This document shows, piece after piece, positions 8,847 through 16,952 of a DNA stretch of 50,141 nucleotides (within the stretch, counting starts at the first letter, position 1; each line of letters opens with the position of its first letter). The position numbers and the translations under genes are program-made. Origin of the DNA: an uncultured Sulfitobacter sp. (GTDB lineage: Bacteria; Pseudomonadota; Alphaproteobacteria; Rhodobacterales; Rhodobacteraceae); contig CANMZB010000027.1 in NCBI GenBank assembly GCA_947502265.1, positions 1 to 50,141 of the forward strand, in the 5' to 3' direction. The notes beneath the pieces were generated by a model that made no database searches, was not told the origin of the DNA, and saw only the letters and a program-made list of their open reading frames with translations.

Positions 8847-10565
8847 TCATTTCCGGTATTCTGGGACGCGTTTATTATCGAGCAGGAAGCCCGCGGGGTC
8901 ACGTTCTATCTTACGCACAAGACTGTCGAGGGTGGTCAACAAGCGGCGGCCCTCACCGGCGAGTTGTGTCAATCCCGACAGCCCTGTTTGCGAAAACTCG
9001 GTGACGCCGGGCGCTGTTGACGCAACCGCGCGCTGGATCTGGCCCACCACGGTATCCGCCCGCGCGATCAGGGCGCGCAGGTCGGCTGCGATAGCAGGCA
9101 CATCGCGGGTCACATCCTCGACCGCGACGCTGATCCTATCGGAGGCGCTGCGAATATCGCTCAGGACCGGGGACAGGTCGGTATTCAGCACATCGGTGGC
9201 TGCGTCAAAGGTCGTCTGCGCAGAGCCCAGCGCGCCGTTCGCCCCTGTCAAAGTGACGTCCAACGCGTCAAGACTGCGTAATGCGCGCCCGAACAGCGCA
9301 TTGGCCGAGGCCAGCGCCTGTTCCGCGTCACTCGCCAACGGGTCCAACCGACCGGAAAGGCCGGTCAGATCCTGCGCCACACGGTCCACCGCGTCCGATG
9401 CCGTGGCCACGGCCCCGCGAATGTCTTCGACCACCGCAGGCACATCGTCCAACACTACCGCCTCGATCGTGGCGATGGCGGATTTGGCATCCGCCAACAC
9501 TTCGCGGGCCTCGGTCACCAGCCATTTGCCGTCGTCTTCAACCAAGGCGTAAAAGCTGTCAGAGGCTTCGGTGACGGCGGTAAAGGCAGTGTCGGCTTCG
9601 GTCAGCGTTGTCTCAAGCTCGGTCAGCCGCGCGTTCAGCAAACCGGCGGTCGCGGTAAAACCGTCCAGCGTCTCTCCGGATTGTTGTTGCAGTTGGGTTA
9701 TGGCGCTGTTGGTGGTCTCGATCGCGCCCTTGACCTGCTCCAGCATCTGCGGCACCTGATCGCGCAAAATGGTCTGGGCCTGTGTAAATGTCCCTTCGAC
9801 GCTGTTGATCGCCCCGGTCGAGGCATCCATTGTGGCCTGCGCCGTCTCGAACGCGCCCTCGGCGGCGATCAACGCGGCATCCGTGCGCTCCAGCGTTGTG
9901 GAAATTCCGGTGCCAATGCTGTCGAGCCGTCCGGTAAACAACGTGATCTGCTCGGTGGCGTCGCTGACTGTGCCGGTGATCTGCGAGAAGTCGGTAAGCG
10001 CCTGTTCCAGCCCGCCGGATGCCTGATCCAGATTGCGCAGGATATTGGTCACATAGGTTTGGTTCTCGGGGCCGGTCAGCGACTTGAACTGCGCCAGTAG
10101 GCGGGTCGCCTCGGCAACCAGATCGGGCGCGTCCTCGACCAGCGCCTGCACCGTCGAGCGGCGCGAGGGGATGATCGGCAGCGTTCCATCGGGCGATGTC
10201 AGCCGCGCAGACCCCGAGGTTCCGCCCGACAGCGAGATGTAGGCCACCCCTGTCACCCCTTGTGATTGCAGCTGCGCAACGGTGTTTTCACGCACCGGCG
10301 TGGCGGCATCAACCTCGATGGTGGCAAACACTTTCGAGGGGTCTTCCTCGTAGATGCGCAGGCCGATCACCTTGCCCACGGAAATCCCGTTGAACAACAC
10401 ATCCCCCGAAGAATCGAGCCCTGAGACATCTTCGAACAAGATGCCGTAGGTTTCATATTGCCTGTCGATCTGGACACTCGCGAGCCAGATGAAAAACCCC
10501 AGCGTGCCCAGAATGGCCAGCAGCGAAAACGCGCCGATCAGGACGAAGTTTGCCCGCGTCTCCAT
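8847..10565 (-). CDS. mlaD: MlaD-family MCE-domain protein, long form
   Basis: This 572-residue protein has one N-terminal membrane helix (~8-30) and then an MCE domain (~40-120: YGILFEDVSGL, GDVLFNGISVG, LQSQGVTGVAYISL). A very long C-terminal part rich in Ala/Thr/Ser/Asp follows, predicted by eye to be helical or coiled. E. coli MlaD is about 180 residues, so this is the long type found with fused permeases in alphaproteobacteria and plant TGD2-like systems. Role: periplasmic substrate-binding subunit of the phospholipid ABC transporter, anchored in the inner membrane. Its ATG overlaps the mlaF stop by one base (TGATG), and the lipoprotein gene follows after 4 bases, so the operon is tightly coupled. 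Confidence 0.88.
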   Translation of the reverse strand: METRANFVLIGAFSLLAILGTLGFFIWLASVQIDRQYETYGILFEDVSGLDSSGDVLFNGISVGKVIGLRIYEEDPSKVFATIEVDAATPVRENTVAQLQSQGVTGVAYISLSGGTSGSARLTSPDGTLPIIPSRRSTVQALVEDAPDLVAEATRLLAQFKSLTGPENQTYVTNILRNLDQASGGLEQALTDFSQITGTVSDATEQITLFTGRLDSIGTGISTTLERTDAALIAAEGAFETAQATMDASTGAINSVEGTFTQAQTILRDQVPQMLEQVKGAIETTNSAITQLQQQSGETLDGFTATAGLLNARLTELETTLTEADTAFTAVTEASDSFYALVEDDGKWLVTEAREVLADAKSAIATIEAVVLDDVPAVVEDIRGAVATASDAVDRVAQDLTGLSGRLDPLASDAEQALASANALFGRALRSLDALDVTLTGANGALGSAQTTFDAATDVLNTDLSPVLSDIRSASDRISVAVEDVTRDVPAIAADLRALIARADTVVGQIQRAVASTAPGVTEFSQTGLSGLTQLAGEGRRLLTTLDSLVRKIERDPAGFLLDNKRVPEYRK

Positions 10566-11353
10566 CAGTGCTCCCCTCCGGCCGAAGCGGTGGCCGCGCG
10601 TGCGCGTGGTCCGTGGAAATATTCACGCACCCAAGGGTGATCCACCTCAAGCATATCCGCCATCGTTCCCACCGCCAAAACCTTTTTTTCCGCCAGCACC
10701 GCCACACGGTCGCAGATGGCATGCAGACTGTCGAGATCATGTGTCACAAGAAATACCGTCAGCCCCAAGGCCGCCTGAAGTTGTTTGATCAACGTATCGA
10801 ATGCGGCCGCGCCGATGGGATCAAGGCCCGCCGTAGGCTCGTCAAGAAATACGATTTCGGGGTCAAGCGCGATAGCGCGGGCAAAGCCTGCCCGCTTGCG
10901 CATCCCGCCCGACAATTCGGACGGGTATTTCGCCTGCGCATTCTCCGGCAGGCCGACCATCCGCACCTTGATGCCCGCAAGGGTTTCGCGCAAGCCGTCC
11001 TCAAGGTGCAACTGCTCGCGCATCGGCGCTTCGACGTTCTGGCGCACGGTCAGCGACGAAAAAAGCGCCCCGTCCTGAAACATCACGCCCCAGCGGCGGC
11101 GCAATTCGCGGGTGTGCTGTTCAGAGGTGTCACGCACACTTTCGCCGAAAACCTCGATCTGGCCTTCGTTCGGTGTGAGCAATCCGACGATGGCGCGCAG
11201 CAGGACCGATTTGCCGGTCCCCGATCCGCCCACCACGCCAATGATCTCGCCGCGCCGCACATCCAGATCAAGCCCGTCATGAACCGTATGCGTTCCAAAG
11301 CGCGTCACAAGTCCGCGCACCCGGATGATGTGATCGTCTGCTGTCTCTGACAT
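10565..11353 (-). CDS. mlaF: MlaF-type ABC transporter ATPase
   Basis: This 262-residue ATPase has Walker A GGSGTGKS at residues ~42-49, a Q-loop (MFQDGALF), the signature LSGGM, Walker B with catalytic Glu (IVFLDEPTAGLDP), and a switch His (VTHDLDSL). The LSGGMRKR signature and VMFQDGALFSSLTV are typical of MlaF. It powers phospholipid transport across the envelope with the neighbouring MlaE and MlaD. The ATG at 11353 overlaps the mlaE stop by one base (TGATG); a GTG one codon earlier is possible but less likely. Confidence 0.92.
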   Translation of the reverse strand: MSETADDHIIRVRGLVTRFGTHTVHDGLDLDVRRGEIIGVVGGSGTGKSVLLRAIVGLLTPNEGQIEVFGESVRDTSEQHTRELRRRWGVMFQDGALFSSLTVRQNVEAPMREQLHLEDGLRETLAGIKVRMVGLPENAQAKYPSELSGGMRKRAGFARAIALDPEIVFLDEPTAGLDPIGAAAFDTLIKQLQAALGLTVFLVTHDLDSLHAICDRVAVLAEKKVLAVGTMADMLEVDHPWVREYFHGPRARAATASAGGEH

Positions 11354-12480
11354 CACACCCCCACAATGGCGAAGAAAATTGAGAAAAGCGCGTCCATCAC
11401 GATCACCATAAAGATCGAGAGAACCACCGACGTCGAGGTCAGCCGCCCGAGAGATTCAGCATCCCCGCCAACCTTCATGCCCTCGTAACAGCCGATAATT
11501 CCGATGACCAGCGCGAAGAAAGGTGCCTTGATCATGCCAACACCAAAATGCCAGACATCGGTGTTCGACACCAGCCGCGACTGGAAAACGCCCGGCGACA
11601 CGCCCAGCTCGATCCATGACATCACCGCGCCCCCCACAAGTCCCGCAACATCCGCGATAAGGCCCAGCGCAGGCAACATCAGCATCAGCGCCAGCACCCG
11701 TGGCACCACCAGAATTGTGACCGGATCAAGGCCAAGCGTACGCATGGCGTCGATTTCCTCGCGCATTTTCATGGAACCTATGGCGGCGGTGAAGGCAGAT
11801 CCCGACCGGCCCGCCACGATGATCGCCGTAAGCAGGATGCCCAGTTCGCGCAGCACCGAGATCGCGATCAGATCGACGACGAAAACTTCGGCCCCGAACT
11901 GGCGCAGCTGTGTCGATCCCTGAAAGGCCAGCACCACACCGATGAGAAACGCCATCAGCGCAACAATCGGCACCGCGTTCAAGCCGACTTCTTGACAGTG
12001 ATGCACCAGCGACGTCAGCCGCAGGCGGCGCGGGCGGATCACGATGCCCGCCATCGTCGCAATCACCTGCCCGAGAAACGAAACCAGCTCGACCGTGGTT
12101 TGCCCGAAACGCATAACCTTGCGCCCGAACATATCGAGCATTTCGTTCAATGTCTTGTGTTTAGGCGTCGATGCTGCGTCGGGCGGCATATTGGTGCGAA
12201 CGGTTTCAATCAGCTGCGCCTGCGCGTCCGATCCGCCTTCGATGGTGATCCCCGAAGGTGAGACGCGGTTTTGCAGATCGACGATAAACCACGCGCCTGC
12301 GGTATCCATCTGGCGCAGTCCGGAAATGTCGATGACAGTGATACCGCGCGCCTTTTCAAGCGCGGCGTGACTGTCCAGCCCTTGCACCGACTCGATATTC
12401 AACCGGCCCGTTATCCTGAGCCGGTTACCCGAGACGGTTATCCCGACAGCATCTTCATCACCGGTCAGGGATGCTTTCAC
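11353..12480 (-). CDS. mlaE: MlaE permease fused to N-terminal STAS (MlaB-like) domain
   Basis: This 375-residue protein has two parts. Residues ~10-95 form a STAS domain (TVIDISGLRQMDTAGAWFIV), equivalent to the separate MlaB of E. coli. Residues ~125-375 are an MlaE permease with several membrane helices and the conserved stretches VALMAFLIGVVLAFQ and ELGILLTAIIVAGRSGSA. It is the membrane channel of the lipid ABC transporter. The GTG start at 12480 has AAAGG upstream. It is the first gene of a four-gene operon with one-base overlaps or a 4-base gap. The fusion explains why no separate mlaB gene is present. Confidence 0.9.
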   Translation of the reverse strand: MKASLTGDEDAVGITVSGNRLRITGRLNIESVQGLDSHAALEKARGITVIDISGLRQMDTAGAWFIVDLQNRVSPSGITIEGGSDAQAQLIETVRTNMPPDAASTPKHKTLNEMLDMFGRKVMRFGQTTVELVSFLGQVIATMAGIVIRPRRLRLTSLVHHCQEVGLNAVPIVALMAFLIGVVLAFQGSTQLRQFGAEVFVVDLIAISVLRELGILLTAIIVAGRSGSAFTAAIGSMKMREEIDAMRTLGLDPVTILVVPRVLALMLMLPALGLIADVAGLVGGAVMSWIELGVSPGVFQSRLVSNTDVWHFGVGMIKAPFFALVIGIIGCYEGMKVGGDAESLGRLTSTSVVLSIFMVIVMDALFSIFFAIVGV

Positions 12481-12664
12481 GCGCGCGCCTTTTTACAAGA
12501 AACCATTTACACGCCCTTCCATCCAACAATTTGTCCGCATCTTCAAGGCGTCCAATCATCGCAAAGTTGCCGCTGCCAGTTAAAAGACCGTGTTTGCCAT
12601 CTACCTTGGGCTGCATAGCCCCTGCGGGCAAGCACTGATGCTTTTGGTCCTGTCAGCACGGCTG

Positions 12665-12690
12665 ATCCCGCCCCTTGCAAGAGGCGGGAT
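12665..12690. terminator. Hairpin in the gap between mlaE and DUF2892 genes
   Basis: ATCCCGCC (12665-12672) pairs with GGCGGGAT (12683-12690), extended inward by CTTGCAAG with one mismatch. It lies 48 bases beyond the DUF2892 stop on the minus strand and upstream of mlaE. No long T run follows, so termination is a guess. The rest of 12481-12737 shows nothing else that I can call. Confidence 0.4.
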
Positions 12691-12737
12691 TGATTTACTG
12701 GCGCAAAATGTTTCGGTCGCATTCCGCTCTAAATCGC

Positions 12738-12950
12738 CTAGCGGCTACAGGTGGATGTACCCAACAGCCGGTAAAGCGGGCAAAACCGGAAAGCCGCTGT
12801 GCCGACCAGCACGATCCCCACAAGAACGAAAACGACGGTAAGTGTTGTGCTGACAGAAACGCCGAAAAGCCCGGTAAGCGGTGCTATGATCAGAAGCGCT
12901 CCGATCACGAAACGGATAATCCGGTCAATTTTGCCTACGTTGAAAGTCAT
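12738..12950 (-). CDS. Small DUF2892 (YgaP-like) membrane protein
   Basis: This 70-residue protein, MTFNVGKIDRIIRFVIGALL onward, has two hydrophobic helices joined by a short turn (PLTGLFGVS) and ends with CPLYRLLGTSTC. This is the DUF2892 pattern, the membrane part of YgaP-like rhodanese proteins. The function is unknown; relatives often sit near sulfur or stress genes. The ATG at 12950 is chosen because AAGGAG lies just upstream and the family begins with MTxNVG. The open frame runs further upstream but lacks a site there. An FNR box 150 bases upstream, with a good -10 (TAGAAT) facing this way, suggests low-oxygen induction. Confidence 0.85.
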   Translation of the reverse strand: MTFNVGKIDRIIRFVIGALLIIAPLTGLFGVSVSTTLTVVFVLVGIVLVGTAAFRFCPLYRLLGTSTCSR

Positions 12951-13001
12951 GTTGATGCTCCTTTTGATGCCTTCTCGGTACGTCTTTTGCAGCCCCCTGT
13001 C

Positions 13002-13016
13002 TGTGACATTGTCACA
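13002..13016. repeat. 15-bp perfect palindrome upstream of DUF2892
   Basis: TGTGACATTGTCACA lies 52 bases upstream of the DUF2892 start, within its probable leader. The half sites look like CRP half sites, but the spacer is 5 rather than 6 bases. It may be an operator for another regulator; the protein is unknown. Confidence 0.45.
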
Positions 13017-13073
13017 CAGATCAGGCGGGCGGACACGTCGAGCAGTGCTGTAGATTTGCAGGGCGGTCACGGT

Positions 13074-13142
13074 ATTCTACCCCCTCCACTGCGCAGTGGA
13101 TTGATCGACATCAAACACACTCCACAAAAACAGGTTCATATA
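13074..13142. promoter_or_regulatory. Bidirectional FNR promoter between DUF2892 and M50 genes
   Basis: TTGATCGACATCAA (13101-13114) is a perfect FNR box. For the + strand, class II geometry puts the -10 at 13137-13142, where the sequence is CATATA, with a start near 13149. For the - strand the expected -10 region contains TAGAAT (13079-13074), with a start near 13066. Both directions fit, so one site probably activates both genes. Between here and 13302 the only other structure is a hairpin at 13240-13264. Confidence 0.78.
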
Positions 13143-13301
13143 GGGATAGAAGACCGGACGTCATCCGGAAGGTGGTTTTGAAGCGTGGAGATGAAATCAT
13201 GCAAATGCATCCGTTTTACTGTAAAAATACACCAGCAGTCGGCTGCATGTCGCTGCGACAGCCGTACATCGGCGCAACATTTGCTTTGAATGGGGGCGGA
13301 T

Positions 13302-14426
13302 ATGTGGGGTAACGCCATTAGAGTGGCGCGGCTTGGCGGTTTTGACATCAAGGTTGATGCCAGTTGGCTTTTGATTGCCACGTTGATTGTCTGGAGCCTT
13401 GCAACCGCCTATTTCCCGTCGCAACTGCCCGACGCGGGCACCCTCACGCTGATCATTGCGGCGATCGCGGCAATGTTGGGTCTTTTCGGCTCGTTGATCC
13501 TGCATGAGCTGGCTCATGCAATGGTGGCGCGCAACCATGGCCTGCGCGTTCGCGCCATTACGTTGTTTCTTTTTGGCGGGGTGGCGGAAATGCAGTCCGA
13601 GCCGGACAGCGCTCAAAGCGAATTCCGGATTGCCATCGCGGGGCCGCTGGCGAGCTTTGTTATCGCGGCTTGCTTCTGGCTGGCTGCGGTGGGCGGGGAA
13701 TACGCGGCTTTGCCCGATGCGGCGGTGCGGGTGCTGACCTATCTGGCGATGATCAATCTGGTCCTTGCCGTTTTCAATCTGCTTCCGGCCTTTCCGATGG
13801 ATGGCGGGCGGGTGTTGCGCGCGTGGCTTTGGGGGCGGTCGGGGGATCTACTGGCGGCGACACGACGCGCCACGGCGCTGGCGGTCATGTTCGCCTATGC
13901 CTTTATCGCGTTGGGGCTTTTCGCCGCTTTTTCGGGGAACCTTGCCGCCGGGCTATGGCCGGTCCTTATCGGCCTGTTCCTGATGGCCACCTCCCGCGCG
14001 GCATTGACCCAGATCGAAACGCAAGCCGCGCTGAAGGGGCGGCGTGTTGCGGATCTGATGGCGCGCGCCCCCTGGACCGCGCGCCCCGAACAATCGCTTT
14101 GGGAGCTTGTCCACCACATCTTTCTGGAGCACGGCGTCAGCTTTGTTCCCGTTATCGAGAACGACACCCTGTTAGGGTATGTAGATTTCCAGATGGCGCG
14201 CAAAATCGACCGCGAGCATTGGGAAAATACGACGGTTGAAGACGTTCTTGAACCCGTCGGCCCCGAGAACACGGTAAATACCGACATGGCGGGGGGCGAT
14301 CTGCTGGCGCGGATGTCACAGGACGGGCGACGCAAGTTTCTGGTGACAACGAATGGCCAATTGGCCGGTGTTGTGACGCTGGCGGATGTTCTGGGCTTTC
14401 TAAGCGTATTTCGCGAGCTGACCTGA
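13302..14426 (+). CDS. M50 site-2-type membrane protease with CBS domains
   Basis: This protein of about 374 residues is an intramembrane zinc metalloprotease of the S2P family. The zinc motif HELAH is at residues 68-72 and the third ligand motif PAFPMDGG at ~163-169, among four to six membrane helices. Two CBS modules follow (~245-370: RVADLMARAPWTA, VSFVPVIEND, GVVTLADVLGFL). CBS pairs usually sense adenine nucleotides. This architecture matches Rip3/Rv2625c of Mycobacterium tuberculosis, a hypoxia (DosR) regulon gene. ATG 13302 is chosen over 13290 because GGGGGCGG precedes it. An FNR-type promoter lies 160-200 bases upstream. The substrate is unknown. Confidence 0.88.
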   Translation: MWGNAIRVARLGGFDIKVDASWLLIATLIVWSLATAYFPSQLPDAGTLTLIIAAIAAMLGLFGSLILHELAHAMVARNHGLRVRAITLFLFGGVAEMQSEPDSAQSEFRIAIAGPLASFVIAACFWLAAVGGEYAALPDAAVRVLTYLAMINLVLAVFNLLPAFPMDGGRVLRAWLWGRSGDLLAATRRATALAVMFAYAFIALGLFAAFSGNLAAGLWPVLIGLFLMATSRAALTQIETQAALKGRRVADLMARAPWTARPEQSLWELVHHIFLEHGVSFVPVIENDTLLGYVDFQMARKIDREHWENTTVEDVLEPVGPENTVNTDMAGGDLLARMSQDGRRKFLVTTNGQLAGVVTLADVLGFLSVFRELT

Positions 14427-14504
14427 CGGTTTGCGTATCTGCGTGGCGAAAGACGCCGGTATTTGCGATACATAGGGAGTTGTTTGCCCATATTGGATTG
14501 CCCA

Positions 14505-15349
14505 ATGAACCCGGTAAATGAAGGCACGCTTTTACGCGCCGTTCTGGATGCCTCGTTCAATGCTATAATCGTGTCCGATGCCGAGGGCCGGATTCTGCGG
14601 CTCAACGCGGCGGCGCTTTTCGGGTATGGCATTGATGAAAGCATCAATGTACGGATGCCCGCACCGGTCGCGGCAGGGCATGACGGTTATATGCACCATC
14701 ACATCGCATCCGGTGAGACAAACGTCATCGGACATGGCCGCGACGATACAGGCGTGCGCGCCGATGGGAGCCTTTCTTTACCACCAAGCCGATTGGCAAA
14801 GGCATGGGGTTGGGTCTTTCGATGGTTTACGGCTTTGTAAAGCAGCCGGACGGGCATCTGACCATCTATAGCGAACCTGGCCACGGCACCACTATCAATC
14901 TCTATTTCCCCGCTGTGTTCTGCGGCGCAGAAGACAGCGGCCCCGATGCGCCACAGTCCGGCAGGGTTTCTAACGTCTGTGCCAGCCGTTTGATCCTGAT
15001 TGTGGAGGATGATCCGTGTGTCATACGCTTTTCGCAGGCGCGCCTTGCCGCACTTGGCTTTAGATACCTGACAGCCACAAGCGGAGACGCCGCAAGGAAA
15101 ATCTTGCAACGCCGCGATGATATCGGGCTGGTTTTTACCGATCTGGTGATGCCCGGCGCGCTTTCGGGGCATGACCTTGCCTTGCGCATCACACGCGAAA
15201 TGCCGCAAGTACGCGTGCTGATGACATCAGGATTTTCCGAAGGCGTTTTGCAAGGCGGGCACATCAATGCTGGGCTTTCGAATTTGCGCAAACCCTACCG
15301 TCAGCTCGACCTGATCGCAGCGCTTCAAAGCGTGCTGACCACCCGTTGA
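14505..15349 (+). pseudogene. PAS hybrid histidine kinase with internal deletion
   Basis: Reading begins with a PAS domain (MNPVNEGTLLRAVLDASFNA; then DGYMHHHIASGETNVIGHGR and GVRADGS), close to the FixL-type pattern. At about 14763-14773 it jumps frame straight into the last ATP-binding motif of a kinase (EPFFTTKPIGKGMGLGLSMV). The dimerisation/phospho-His helices, N box and first G box are missing. A receiver domain follows (LILIVEDDP, phospho-Asp in FTDLVMPG, Lys in RKPY). The original was PAS-HisKA-HATPase-REC, and roughly 200 residues seem lost, perhaps through the short shared GAGC at the junction. The ATG at 14804 could express an orphan receiver with a kinase tail. The FixL haem His position appears to be Asn. 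Its 3' end overlaps the convergent response regulator by 25 bases. Confidence 0.8.
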
Positions 15350-16077
15350 TCGCGCGGCGTGGCCTGTTCGGTCAGCATATACCCCACACCGCGCACCGTT
15401 TTGATCAGGCGCGGACATGCCGGATCGCGTTCGATCTTCTTGCGCAAACGCGCCACCTGATTGTCAATCATCCGGTCACGGGGGGGCCACTCCGGCACGT
15501 CGATCAAATCCATCAGGCGGTCCCGTGACAGCGGCCGCTTCGCGTTGTTCACAAACGCGGCCAGCAGTTTGAAATCCGCTGTCGTCAGATCGCAAACGCC
15601 CCCGTCCCTTTCGATCAGCAGCATCCGGTCAAGATCAACCGCAAACCCGTCAAGATCAAGCGTGTCTTGCGAAGCGGCTGAGGCCGGTAACGGGAGCGCA
15701 CCGCGCGCGGTGCTTCGGCGCAAAAGCGAGCGCACCCGTGCAAGCACTTCGCGCACATGAAACGGTTTAACCAGATAGTCGTCCGCCCCGATTTCGATGC
15801 CCACAACACGGTCAATCACATCATTCTTGCCGGTCAGCATCATGATCGGCACGTCATGTGTCCGGCGGATGTCACGCCCGATATCAAGCCCGTCATCGGC
15901 ACCGAGGTTCAGATCAAGCGTCACCAGATCCGGCGCCCCAGCCGCAAAGGCCGCGCGCACACCTGCCCCGTCGGCGGCTTTGATCACGACGTAGCCGCCT
16001 CCTTCGAGGCACTGGCAAAGGCGTACGCGGATTTTGGGGTCATCATCGACAACAAGTACAGTCTGCCTGGGCGACAT
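15325..16077 (-). CDS. OmpR/PhoB-family response regulator
   Basis: This is a protein of about 250 residues. Its receiver domain has the acidic pocket at residues 11-13 (VVDDDP), the phospho-acceptor Asp55 (VTLDLNLG) and Lys104 (YLVKPF). A winged-helix DNA-binding domain follows (~145-235: LTTADFKLLAAFV, RDRMIDNQVARLRKKIE, IKTVRGVGYML). The ATG at 16077 is chosen because AAGG precedes it; a GTG at 16095 lacks a site. It lies back to back with the FixK-like gene and tail to tail with the broken hybrid kinase. With that kinase dead, the PAS histidine kinase at 18545 is a possible partner. Confidence 0.9.
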   Translation of the reverse strand: MSPRQTVLVVDDDPKIRVRLCQCLEGGGYVVIKAADGAGVRAAFAAGAPDLVTLDLNLGADDGLDIGRDIRRTHDVPIMMLTGKNDVIDRVVGIEIGADDYLVKPFHVREVLARVRSLLRRSTARGALPLPASAASQDTLDLDGFAVDLDRMLLIERDGGVCDLTTADFKLLAAFVNNAKRPLSRDRLMDLIDVPEWPPRDRMIDNQVARLRKKIERDPACPRLIKTVRGVGYMLTEQATPRDQRVVSTL

Positions 16078-16152
16078 TGCCTTGACCCTGTTCACTGCAA
16101 CTCAAGACAGTCACAATGAGACAGTATAATCAGAAGCAACCTGTGCGCGAAA

Positions 16153-16173
16153 GTAACACATACTAATTGTTAC
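16153..16173. promoter_or_regulatory. Inverted repeat in the divergent promoter region
   Basis: GTAAC (16153-16157) and GTTAC (16169-16173) form an inverted repeat. The overlapping ATTGTTACAAT (16166-16176) is itself palindromic. It lies between the response regulator (-) and the FixK-like gene (+), a natural place for an operator. No FNR box was seen here. Which protein binds is unknown. Confidence 0.3.
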
Positions 16174-16255
16174 AATCCGATACGTTCCGGCACGTCTGCC
16201 TGCAGACATAGCCCCTGCATTGTGATCCGGCCACAGCCAGTCGAGGGACATATTC

Positions 16256-16942
16256 GTGTACGTCACACACTCAACAGCCGCAGCGCCCGCTGCCATGCCC
16301 TACCGCAGAAACGTACCGCCCAAACTGCGGGCCACTGCGCAACTGCACTCAAGACATGTTACCGGCATCCATCTTTTCTGCGAAGGTGATGATGCGACGT
16401 TTATTTACGAGATCAGAACAGGGAGCGTTCGCCTCACACGGGTGCTTGAAAACGGGCGGCGGCAGGTCATCGCCTTCGGCTTGCCCGGCGATATCATCGG
16501 ATTTCCGGACGAAGACCGCCACCACACCAATTGCGACATCATAGACACCGCCGATATCATCGCCTACCCGCACCGCCTGCTGGATACGGGTGAGGTGGTG
16601 GACCCCGACACCCACCAGCGCCTTCTGGGTGCGGCGCTGCGCGAAATCACCGCGATGCAGGATCACTTCATGATGCTGGCGCGTAAATCCGCCATGGAGA
16701 AAGTCGCCTCGTTCCTGCATGTCCTCTCGCGCAGAACAGGCACGCCCATCGGAAATTGTATGTTTCTCTCCCTCCCGATGAGCCGGACAGACATCGCAGA
16801 TTTTCTGGTTCTGGCCGTCGAGACCGTCAGCCGCTCGTTCAGCCTGCTGCGCAAAAAGGGTCTTATCGCGCCCGAGACACTGCAGACGGTTTTGGTGCTC
16901 GATCAGGATGCTCTGGTGGCGACGTCGCAAAATCAGGAATAA
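16256..16942 (+). CDS. FixK-like Crp/Fnr transcriptional regulator without Fe-S cysteines
   Basis: This 228-residue protein has a cyclic-nucleotide-binding-like sensor barrel (~35-120: FIYEIRTGSVRL, GRRQVIAFGLPGDIIG) and a long dimer helix. Its winged helix-turn-helix (~165-215: MSRTDIADFLVLAVETVSRS) has the recognition residues ETVSR, as in FNR-type proteins that read TTGAT half sites. The N-terminal cysteine cluster of FNR is absent, so it is FixK-like and must sense oxygen indirectly or not at all. It starts at GTG with GAGGGA (16243-16248) upstream. It could share the FNR boxes of this window with FnrL. Confidence 0.85.
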   Translation: MYVTHSTAAAPAAMPYRRNVPPKLRATAQLHSRHVTGIHLFCEGDDATFIYEIRTGSVRLTRVLENGRRQVIAFGLPGDIIGFPDEDRHHTNCDIIDTADIIAYPHRLLDTGEVVDPDTHQRLLGAALREITAMQDHFMMLARKSAMEKVASFLHVLSRRTGTPIGNCMFLSLPMSRTDIADFLVLAVETVSRSFSLLRKKGLIAPETLQTVLVLDQDALVATSQNQE

Positions 16943-16952
16943 CAGCGACTAC

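Noticed and set aside
13002..13016. CRP binding site
   Set aside because: Half sites match CRP but the spacer is 5 instead of 6 bases, so a canonical CRP site is not supported.
12590..13181. Open frames on + across the DUF2892 region
   Set aside because: No ribosome binding site or domain, and they overlap the better-supported DUF2892 gene and the FNR promoter.
14505..14770. Haem-binding oxygen sensor (true FixL)
   Set aside because: The PAS is FixL-like, but the residue aligned by eye with the haem His of FixL appears to be Asn, and the kinase core is deleted.
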